The position numbers were made by a program, and so were the translations under genes. 38,890 bases of DNA. It comes from a virus. Below the pieces are notes generated by a model. It made no database searches and was not told the origin of the DNA. It was given only the letters and a program-made list of their open reading frames with translations. This document shows, piece by piece, positions 25,066-29,825 of this stretch (the stretch's first letter is position 1; each line of letters begins with the position of its first letter). The stretch is from positions 1 through 38,890 of IMG/VR virus record IMGVR_UViG_3300031772_000108; one strand, 5' to 3'.

Positions 25066-25176
25066 TCAGTTTAGATAAATTACGAACGTCTCCTCTACAT
25101 CTTCTAAGTAAAACCAGTCTATCCCATAAAGATAACAGACCGACCGCTCTATTACCCACGCACTTAGTATAGGCAT
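25066..25176 (-). CDS. 36-aa mini-protein
   Basis: ATG at 25174-25176 overlaps the stop of the 40-residue gene by one base (TAATG), with AGGAG about 9 bases before it. The product starts MPILSAWVIERSVCYLYGID and ends with an acidic-to-hydrophobic tail (LEDVEETFVIYLN). Ordinary amino-acid composition and exact coupling make it a likely gene. Function unknown. Confidence 0.5.
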   Translation of the reverse strand: MPILSAWVIERSVCYLYGIDWFYLEDVEETFVIYLN

Positions 25177-25298
25177 TACCGTCTTCTCCTGAGTTTTCTC
25201 GACTTCCCCTGACTACGATGCTTGATTCGCTTGTAACCACGACTATCATCAAGTAAGGGAATTCTAAAAGGAAAAAGGTATGAGGGAGGTATTATCAT
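25176..25298 (-). CDS. 40-aa basic mini-protein
   Basis: ATG at 25296-25298 with AGGAG 7 bases upstream. The product starts MIIPPSYLFPFRIPLLDDSR and ends in a run of basic residues (GKSRKLRRRR), which would favour nucleic-acid binding. It is followed by the 36-residue gene through TAATG. The composition is unusual, so I keep moderate confidence. Confidence 0.45.
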   Translation of the reverse strand: MIIPPSYLFPFRIPLLDDSRGYKRIKHRSQGKSRKLRRRR

Positions 25299-25513
25299 AA
25301 CGATACTCCTTTTTCTATTGGAGAAAAACTACAGTGACCTACCATATTTCGGTCATCCTACGATTTACGACCCTACCCCTCGCCTCTCTACGGGTATAAC
25401 GGTCCACTGGATAGCGATGGATGAGGTAGACTAGTGACCAGGGTAATCTCTTTCACGGCTTGCCGATATAGTCAATCCTATCTAGTGGGACGTACTATGT
25501 TTGTTATGTAGAG
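25299..25513 (-). other. Stretch with only micro-ORFs after the small terminase
   Basis: No normal gene is visible in these 215 bases. Micro-frames are chained: GTG 25454 to TAG 25388 (22 residues), GTG 25405 to TAG 25339 (22 residues), ATG 25343 to TGA 25295 (16 residues, overlapping the 40-residue gene as ATGA). One frame reads continuously (RIDYIGKP, stop, KRLPWSLVYLIHRYPVDRY) if a single TGA is ignored, so a broken gene is another reading. Confidence 0.4.
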
Positions 25514-26101
25514 TTATTTAGGCTCGGATTCCTTAATTCTCTTAATTGTCTCACTTAATGGACTGCTGTCCTCGGCTATTTCATGGCTTTCGCCCTCTAT
25601 GATTTGACCCGGTGGGACTCCGGCCAGGTTATACTCGACATGAGTGATAGTGATTTCTCTAGTCTCGTTTATATCTATCCTAGTTCTGTCACGCCTGCCC
25701 CAGCGGTCAGGATGCCGGCGCTCGAGGTACGTGGCAGCCGCCAGCCAGTCGCCCCCGGTCTCAGTAATCTCTATTGATGAGCCTTCGGGTCCGGTCTTTG
25801 TCACTCGTTTGCGTTCCCCGGGCATGGCCCCAGCTAGAAGGCGCTCCGCTATTTTGGCCTCTTGCTCGGCTTCTGCCTTTTTCGTGCCTTCCAGAAAGTC
25901 TGCAAACATTCCCCCGCCGTTATTTACCTCTTCCTCTCCTAATTTCAGCCAAGTATGATAGGTTTGGTCGCTAACATCAACGGCCGCGCAAGCGACCGAC
26001 AGGTAGTTCCCCTCAGCGATATACTTACAGATTTTCTCTTGGAGTTCCGGGGTTAGTTTGGTGGGTCTCCCAATTTTAGGTTTTATCATTTCAGTGGTCA
26101 T
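25514..26101 (-). CDS. terS: Terminase small subunit
   Basis: A 195-residue protein, first gene of the late operon. Residues 11-60 (GRPTKLTPELQEKICKYIAE, then SVACAAVDVSDQTYHTWLKL) form the helix-turn-helix DNA-binding domain usual in small terminases. A helical oligomerisation part follows (FADFLEGTKKAEAEQEAKIA), and the C-terminus is acidic (SETIKRIKESEPK). It recognises the packaging site on phage DNA and loads the large subunit. AAGGTGA lies before the ATG and a good promoter just upstream (26118-26146). Unusually, the large subunit is not next but lies 2.4 kb downstream, behind about ten small genes. Confidence 0.85.
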   Translation of the reverse strand: MTTEMIKPKIGRPTKLTPELQEKICKYIAEGNYLSVACAAVDVSDQTYHTWLKLGEEEVNNGGGMFADFLEGTKKAEAEQEAKIAERLLAGAMPGERKRVTKTGPEGSSIEITETGGDWLAAATYLERRHPDRWGRRDRTRIDINETREITITHVEYNLAGVPPGQIIEGESHEIAEDSSPLSETIKRIKESEPK

Positions 26102-26117
26102 ATAGTCACCTTATAAC

Positions 26118-26146
26118 ATTATGTTAAATTAGTCAAGAGTAGTCAA
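26118..26146 (-). promoter_or_regulatory. Late-operon promoter before terS
   Basis: On the minus strand TTGACT (26141-26146), a 17-base spacer and CATAAT (26118-26123) form a sigma70-like promoter 17 bases before the small-terminase start. The -35 element is itself part of a tandem TCAAGAGT repeat, so a repeat-binding protein would block or recruit polymerase here. Confidence 0.6.
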
Positions 26147-26257
26147 GAGTTACGTTGTCTTTCTCTTTATTTAATTTACTTTGTAGTTCTCTTTAGATAG
26201 AGTTTGTCAAGACCTTGTCAAGAGTAGTCTTGACCTTATCAAGAGTTACTCAAGACC
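26131..26257. repeat. TCAAGA iteron-like repeat cluster
   Basis: Six direct TCAAGA copies start at 26133, 26143, 26207, 26218, 26239 and 26250, and one inverted copy (TCTTGA) is at 26228. Four are extended to TCAAGAGT and two to TCAAGACC. The first two form a perfect 10-bp tandem (AGTCAAGAGT twice). Spacings of 10-11 and 21 bases keep most copies on one face of the helix. This looks like iterons of a replication origin or an operator array. Confidence 0.7.
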
Positions 26258-26295
26258 TACTGGGGTTTATATCTAATATCAGGTAAAGTAGCCCA

Positions 26296-26347
26296 AAAGT
26301 ATCACAGACTGCGACACCGACAAGCCTTGATACTTTGTTGATACTTT
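26296..26347. promoter_or_regulatory. TGATACTTT operator-like set
   Basis: TGATACTTT occurs at 26328-26336 and 26339-26347, exactly 11 bases apart, and its inverted form AAAGTATCA at 26296-26304. A helical-turn spacing plus an inverted copy is typical of a dimeric regulator's binding sites. It lies between the TCAAGA cluster and the plus-strand promoter at 26376. Confidence 0.5.
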
Positions 26348-26375
26348 CTTCCCATCGCTTCCTATTATCTTTCTC

Positions 26376-26404
26376 TTGACTTTCTCTTTACGCTATGGTA
26401 GAGT
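26376..26404 (+). promoter_or_regulatory. Probable promoter of the first plus-strand gene
   Basis: TTGACT (26376-26381), 17-base spacer, TAGAGT (26399-26404). The -10 is weak, so activation or a different -10 is possible. It precedes the 61-residue gene, whose GGAGG site starts about ten bases after it. Confidence 0.4.
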
Positions 26405-26425
26405 TACTGAAGGAGGTAATTTAAT

Positions 26426-26611
26426 ATGAGTAAAGAGTTTGAGGCACTACAAAAGTTAGCCGAACACGACCGGGTGAAAGAGAAGACCCGGCAGAGGGAA
26501 GCATATCGCTATGCCCGGTCTCTCGGGTTCCCCTATGCGATGGCACGGAGACTACAGGGTTACAAGAAAGAGAAAATCTTAGAACTATCTAAAGAGTTAA
26601 AGAGTAGTTAG
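26426..26611 (+). CDS. 61-aa basic helical protein
   Basis: First gene on the plus strand, with a strong GGAGG site. The product starts MSKEFEALQKLAEHDRVKEK and continues with RQREAYRYARSLGFPYAMAR, then KKEKILELSK. It is highly charged, all helical, with a possible helix-turn-helix around RSLGFPYAMARRLQGY, so a small DNA-binding regulator of the adjacent repeat-rich region is plausible. A GC-rich hairpin follows 15 bases after the stop. Family unknown to me. Confidence 0.6.
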   Translation: MSKEFEALQKLAEHDRVKEKTRQREAYRYARSLGFPYAMARRLQGYKKEKILELSKELKSS

Positions 26612-26625
26612 CCCCTAAAATACTG

Positions 26626-26660
26626 AGAGCCCGGGGGAGAGCCACCAGCCCCCGGGCTCT
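26626..26660 (+). terminator. GC-rich hairpin after the first plus-strand gene
   Basis: A perfect 12-bp stem (AGAGCCCGGGGG against CCCCCGGGCTCT) with an 11-base loop, 15 bases after the stop codon. Only TAAA follows, without a T-run, so it may be an incomplete terminator or a transcript-end stabiliser. Confidence 0.55.
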
Positions 26661-26862
26661 TAAAGGAGGTTAGAAAGGAGACAAAATTAACCTTACTTAT
26701 TAGTCAAGCACATAAAACACCTTTTGTCAAGTATGCTTTAGACGTGCGTATAAAAAAAGATGTTTAAAAATATTTGTCCGCACCCCAGATATAAAATAGG
26801 GAAAAACAGTAAAAGGCAATTGTTAAGTTTTGACACTTTAGTATCATCTTGCTTTCGGGGTA

Positions 26863-26891
26863 TTGACAAGTACCAGTAATAGGTATATGCT
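26863..26891 (+). promoter_or_regulatory. Plus-strand accessory promoter (twin of the early promoter)
   Basis: TTGACA (26863-26868), 17-base spacer, TATGCT (26886-26891). From -35 to just past -10 it equals the minus-strand promoter at 37790-37818 except for three spacer bases, including CCAGTAATAGGTATATGC. The shared spacer is more than polymerase needs and suggests a common regulator. Confidence 0.75.
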
Positions 26892-26952
26892 AGAGGCATA
26901 AACTCATAAGCCCTGAGCTGGAGAGCCAGGCAGTCAAAAAGGAAGGGACAAA

Positions 26953-27219
26953 ATGAAAGTCCGGAACATGACCAGCAACAGAAGCGGAAGGGAAGTAGCC
27001 AACCAATTCATTATCTATGGCGACCATGAAACCACATTCCAGAGCTACAACTCAGTGATTGCTACTCGGCGAGATGGTAAGGTTTATCTCGACAAGGAAA
27101 TGTGGGACTACAGCAAGACGACCGGGAAATACCGCAACCAGTTTCTAGGTGAGTCTAGGAAGGAAACCGAGGCCAAGATAAAGAACGGCACCTATATTGT
27201 TACTGACCTGAACAGCTAA
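26953..27219 (+). CDS. Conserved 88-aa phage protein
   Basis: First gene behind the plus-strand promoter. The product has the conserved motif order MTSNRSGREVANQFII, TFQSYNSVIA, DKEMWDYSKTTGKYRNQFLG and ETEAKIKNGTY of a small protein common in phages and mobile elements of many bacteria. It is predicted alpha/beta; no enzymatic activity is known. Full length for the family. Being first in an early accessory operon, it may act on the host early in infection, but this is a guess. Confidence 0.65.
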   Translation: MKVRNMTSNRSGREVANQFIIYGDHETTFQSYNSVIATRRDGKVYLDKEMWDYSKTTGKYRNQFLGESRKETEAKIKNGTYIVTDLNS

Positions 27220-27232
27220 ACGCCCTGGCCAC

Positions 27233-27260
27233 TTGCCCGGGACCCAACCAGCCCGGGCAA
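27233..27260 (+). terminator. GC-rich hairpin after the 88-aa gene
   Basis: A perfect 9-bp stem (TTGCCCGGG against CCCGGGCAA) with a 10-base loop, 13 bases after the stop. No T-run follows. Its stem core and the CCAGCCC at its loop edge match the hairpin at 26626-26660, so both are probably of the same kind. Confidence 0.5.
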
Positions 27261-27297
27261 ACGCAAGGGATTAGTAAATAAAAGGATGGTGAAGGAA

Positions 27298-27432
27298 ATG
27301 AAACATACAGCTAAAGAGTGCCGAGCTAATATAGAAATAACTACTCCCACAAGTGCTGTATGTCGGATATGTGGGCAGTGGTATAAACGAGTTAGAAGAT
27401 GGGGCAAGGATGGATGGCAGAGAATATATTGA
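27298..27432 (+). CDS. 44-aa zinc-knuckle-like protein
   Basis: ATG at 27298 with GGTGAAGG upstream (an in-frame ATG at 27286 would add four residues). The product starts MKHTAKECRANIEITTPTSA and has one CRIC pair followed by basic and aromatic residues (GQWYKRVRRWGKDGW). The first Cys (residue 8) could give a third ligand. Small metal-binding nucleic-acid protein is the likely type. No named family. Confidence 0.55.
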   Translation: MKHTAKECRANIEITTPTSAVCRICGQWYKRVRRWGKDGWQRIY

Positions 27433-27471
27433 GCCTGAATAACATATAAGGAGGAAAGGAGGGGAGAACCC

Positions 27472-27720
27472 ATACTAGTCACTAATGATTGGATAAGAGA
27501 GCATCTTCACGACCTTGACGGCTGGGTGCCGACAATAGAGGTCATCCGCCCCGGCAGCAAGCAGACCATCACCATTAAAAGTGCGGAAGCCGAGAGGGAA
27601 GTCATCAAAATTATGAGAGAGGATAGAAAAAGGAAAGGAGGTCATTATTATTGCGACAAGTTCAGCGCTCATAGCGGCCACTGTGCCAACTTCAAAGAGA
27701 GAACAAAGGAGGTGAAATAG
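27472..27720 (+). CDS. Hypothetical protein with no ordinary start codon
   Basis: The frame is open from 27439 to the stop at 27718-27720, and a strong AGGAGGGG site (27457-27464) points to the codon at 27472, which is ATA. The first ordinary start in frame is GTG 27526, which lacks a ribosome-binding site and would lose residues that look coding (VTNDWIREHLHDLDGW). The product carries a beta segment (TIEVIRPGSKQTITI), a basic helix, and two Cys (YYCDKFSAHSGHCANF) with His between. Possible zinc site. Either ATA is used, or a base error or mutation removed the start. Confidence 0.5.
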   Translation: MLVTNDWIREHLHDLDGWVPTIEVIRPGSKQTITIKSAEAEREVIKIMREDRKRKGGHYYCDKFSAHSGHCANFKERTKEVK

Positions 27721-27721
27721 T

Positions 27722-27874
27722 ATGGTTACAGTCATCAGGATAACCGGCAGGGCCAAGGATGTCTTCCCAAAGATTAAGGAACTAGCGGATTGGGGAGGGA
27801 AGCTAACTATTGACGAGCTGGTCAGGTTAGGACTCAGGTCATACCAAGAAAGAGAACGACAAAAAGGAAGGTAA
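27722..27874 (+). CDS. 50-aa hypothetical protein
   Basis: ATG at 27722 with AAAGGAGGTGA about 6 bases before it. The product starts MVTVIRITGRAKDVFPKIKE and continues GKLTIDELVRLGLRSYQERE; the C-terminal half has the look of a ribbon-helix-helix or small helical DNA-binding protein (TIDELVRLGL). Basic end. Could be a small regulator; the length is short for a full MetJ/Arc fold but possible. Confidence 0.55.
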   Translation: MVTVIRITGRAKDVFPKIKELADWGGKLTIDELVRLGLRSYQERERQKGR

Positions 27875-27880
27875 ACAAAT

Positions 27881-28096
27881 ATGAAATGTCCACTACAAAT
27901 AATTGTTGGGTTGACTCGCGGTGATACACTTAATCCAGCGCCGATGGATTGTATCAAAGAGGACTGTGTCTGGTGGTGTGAGACTCAGCAACGCTGCGCC
28001 ATAGCACAACTAGCCACCGACTCAACAATCATCAGCTCGGAGTTGCACCAACTGGTCGATAAGATGCCCCACGAATTACAATTCAGGAGGTTGTAA
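27881..28096 (+). CDS. 71-aa Cys-rich protein
   Basis: Starts MKCPLQIIVGLTRGDTLNPA, then DCIKEDCVWWCETQQRCAIA: five Cys in one third of the protein with a WWC core. This Cys pattern is typical of small phage and mobile-element proteins that bind zinc or an iron-sulfur cluster; which metal cannot be told here. A helical C-terminus follows (SSELHQLVDKMPHELQF). It lies 6 bases after the 50-residue gene, with AAGGTAA upstream. Confidence 0.6.
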   Translation: MKCPLQIIVGLTRGDTLNPAPMDCIKEDCVWWCETQQRCAIAQLATDSTIISSELHQLVDKMPHELQFRRL

Positions 28097-28097
28097 T

Positions 28098-28292
28098 ATG
28101 TTTCACTCTAGCGAACTTAAAGCACCTAGGGCACTGAGAACACACGGCATTATGGCAGAACTACCAAAAGCAATTCATCTTCTGCTATGCCAGGCTATAG
28201 TTGACGAAATCGTGCCTCAAGTAATCACCATTCAGTGCGCCTATGACTTTGAACAGACCGGGTTATATGAAGTAATACTTTGGGGGGATTGA
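28098..28292 (+). CDS. 64-aa hypothetical protein
   Basis: ATG at 28098, one base after the previous stop, with AGGAGG in the end of the preceding gene. The product starts MFHSSELKAPRALRTHGIMA, helical then beta (QVITIQCAYDFEQTGLYEVI). Ends GD*, three bases before the methyltransferase-like gene. Ordinary composition, no motif recognised. Confidence 0.55.
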   Translation: MFHSSELKAPRALRTHGIMAELPKAIHLLLCQAIVDEIVPQVITIQCAYDFEQTGLYEVILWGD

Positions 28293-28295
28293 GAT

Positions 28296-28844
28296 ATGAA
28301 CGTGCTAGTAGCTTGTGAGTTTTCAGGTATAGTTAGAGAGGCTTTCTCAAGGCGCGGGCACAATGCTTGGAGTTGCGACTTTCTACCCACAGAAATCCCG
28401 GGGAACCATATACAGGGAAACATTATGGATTTAGGTATTGGGGGATGGGATTTAATGATAGCACACCCACCCTGCACTTATCTGGCTTCGAGTGGCGCTA
28501 GGTGGTGGGAAACCAGGCAAGTCGAGCAAAGGAAGGCAATCTACTTCTTCATGTGGCTATGGCAACTACCAATTCCACACATCTGCATTGAGAACCCGAT
28601 AGGTATAATGTCCACTACATTCAGAAAGTCAGACCAAATAATACAACCTTATCAGTTTGGTCATGGTGAAATAAAGTCTACCTGTTTATGGCTTAAAAAT
28701 CTACCCTTGCTTAAACCAACTAACCTTGTAGCAGGTAGAGAACCTAGAGTATGGAAAGAACCACCGTCAAAAGATAGGTGGAAAAATCGTAGTCGAACCT
28801 ATCAAGGAATAGCCGATGCTATGGCAGAACAATGGGGGGATTAA
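28296..28844 (+). CDS. DNA C5-methyltransferase-like protein without target domain
   Basis: A 182-residue protein. Motif I-like VLVACEFSGIVREAF (3-17) and CDFLP, motif IV HPPCTY (57-62, Cys60 at the catalytic position), and motif VI IENP (98-101) follow the order of C5-cytosine DNA methyltransferases. The length is half that of usual enzymes and no target-recognition domain is present, as in a family of short phage proteins often annotated as DNA methylases. The C-terminus (RSRTYQGIADAMAEQWGD) has the helix that closes the fold in such proteins. It could be an enzyme with broad target choice, a modification of a base other than cytosine, or a nonmethylating relative. Confidence 0.65.
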   Translation: MNVLVACEFSGIVREAFSRRGHNAWSCDFLPTEIPGNHIQGNIMDLGIGGWDLMIAHPPCTYLASSGARWWETRQVEQRKAIYFFMWLWQLPIPHICIENPIGIMSTTFRKSDQIIQPYQFGHGEIKSTCLWLKNLPLLKPTNLVAGREPRVWKEPPSKDRWKNRSRTYQGIADAMAEQWGD

Positions 28845-28847
28845 GAA

Positions 28848-29153
28848 ATGACTAAAACTAAAAAACAAGTAGTATCAGGTGGCTATCACAGGCCAGTCTG
28901 TAAGCGATGTAACTGTGAAATGAGGCCGGAGACTAATGGCGTGGGATTGCTTGATATGTTTAGACCATCCGACAAGCCAGAGCCACAACCTTATGAGTTA
29001 TGGGATGCTGACCTGTGGAAATGTGAGAAGTGTGGGTTTGAGATTGTCGGTGGCTTTGGGGATGGTCCCATCTCTGCCCATTACGAGGATGACTTCGAAG
29101 TATGTATCAAGAACTATGAGCGCCAGGGTTTAATCATTATTAACAATGGATAA
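28848..29153 (+). CDS. 101-aa zinc-ribbon protein
   Basis: Two Cys pairs, CKRC (18-21) and CEKC (59-62), with beta strands around them (DADLWKCEKCGFEIVGGFG), form one zinc ribbon with a 37-residue insert. The C-terminal part is acidic and aromatic (SAHYEDDFEVCIKNYERQ). It stands 3 bases after the methyltransferase-like gene. Function unknown; many small ribbons of this type in phages are thought to touch nucleic acid. Confidence 0.6.
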   Translation: MTKTKKQVVSGGYHRPVCKRCNCEMRPETNGVGLLDMFRPSDKPEPQPYELWDADLWKCEKCGFEIVGGFGDGPISAHYEDDFEVCIKNYERQGLIIINNG

Positions 29154-29164
29154 GGAGGTAACTA

Positions 29165-29386
29165 ATGCCGAACATTAAACGAATGCAGGTCGAGTCATCT
29201 AACATTGACTCCTTTGCCTATGATGCAAAGAAAGAGGTTTTGACTATCTGGTTCAAAGGTGGAGCCGAGTATACCTATCCCGGAGTGAAGCAAGATACAT
29301 CCAATGGATTACTGGAGGCTAGCTCGAAAGGTAAATACTTTGCGGAGCACATCAAGGGCAAGTTCACCTATAAGATTATGAACTAG
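29165..29386 (+). CDS. KTSC-domain protein
   Basis: A 73-residue protein that is one complete KTSC domain: VESSNIDSFAYDAKKEVLTI, then FKGGAEYTYPGV, then ASSKGKYFAEHIKGKFTYK. The domain is short, alpha/beta, and appears alone or fused to nucleases, helicases and lysyl-tRNA synthetases; it is thought to bind RNA or DNA. A strong AAGGAGG site precedes the ATG. Its end overlaps the convergent early operon by 11 bases, so no separate terminator lies between them. Confidence 0.75.
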   Translation: MPNIKRMQVESSNIDSFAYDAKKEVLTIWFKGGAEYTYPGVKQDTSNGLLEASSKGKYFAEHIKGKFTYKIMN

Positions 29387-29825
29387 ACCGAGCTTTTCTC
29401 CTGCTAATAAATTCCTTATAGGTAGAGTTCTTGAAGTTTCTCCCACAGACATATCTAAGAGCTCTACCTATCCTTCTGTTCACTTCCCAGATGTCAGTGT
29501 TAAGGCATCCTGCTATGTGCTGTATGACCTGGAGTTCATCTGCCGGGTCTTGGGAATAGAGAAACTCTAAGAGCAAGCCATCTTGGCCACAACGCTCAAG
29601 GCGCATATCAAGCTCAGTGGCTAGTAAAACTGGAGTCTCAAACTTCGCCCCTCTGAACACACGCTTTGAATATATCTTGGAGTCTGTGTAACCTGACTCT
29701 TTAGGATTAGGTGGGTAAAATCCAGAGCGGAGAAGGGGGAGAATACTAATTAACCACTTGACCTCTGCTTTTGAAAATTTAATGGAATGTGGGGAATACC
29801 ATTCCTTCTCTTCCTTCTCAGTCAT
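29376..29825 (-). CDS. Possible late transcription regulator (HTH-like)
   Basis: A 149-residue protein at the end of the early operon, where late regulators such as ArpU or RinA types often stand. It starts with a charged N-terminus (EKEEKEWYSPHSIKFSKAEV). Residues 95-135 (ELQVIQHIAGCLNTDIWEVN, then RRIGRALRYVCG) have the spacing of a helix-turn-helix with a basic second helix like sigma region 4. No catalytic residues. It is coupled to the methyltransferase gene by ATGA. I cannot assign a family firmly; the position is half of the argument. Confidence 0.4.
   Translation of the reverse strand: MTEKEEKEWYSPHSIKFSKAEVKWLISILPLLRSGFYPPNPKESGYTDSKIYSKRVFRGAKFETPVLLATELDMRLERCGQDGLLLEFLYSQDPADELQVIQHIAGCLNTDIWEVNRRIGRALRYVCGRNFKNSTYKEFISRRKARSSS

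Larger units (their letters stand above)
26612..26952 (+). other. Regulatory gap with no gene
   Basis: No coding frame of note. It holds a GC-rich hairpin (26626-26660), an A/T-rich middle with two further GTCAAG copies (about 26703 and 26726), a stretch rich in A (26754-26775), and the promoter at 26863-26891. Two good ribosome-binding-like sites (AAAGGAGG near 26663, AAAGGAG near 26675) are not followed by a start codon. Confidence 0.6.

Noticed and set aside
25058-25252. N-terminal extension of the 31-residue membrane peptide (96-residue frame)
   Set aside because: The first 65 residues have no ribosome-binding site and overlap two better-supported small frames; the internal ATG at 25057 has a good site.
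25299-25513. TGA read as tryptophan
   Set aside because: Joining two frames over one TGA gives a good-looking protein, but TGA is used as stop in many coupled ATGA overlaps and TGG codes Trp throughout, so recoding is not supported.
25583-25974. Plus-strand frames opposite the small terminase
   Set aside because: The minus-strand small terminase has a recognisable helix-turn-helix, start site and promoter; the opposite frames have none.
26131-26257. CRISPR array or attachment site
   Set aside because: Units are only 6-10 bp with irregular gaps, and no integrase is present.
27216-27957. Minus-strand frames of 88 and 160 residues across the accessory block
   Set aside because: They lie opposite several short plus-strand genes with good ribosome-binding sites, lack such sites themselves, and have low-complexity composition.
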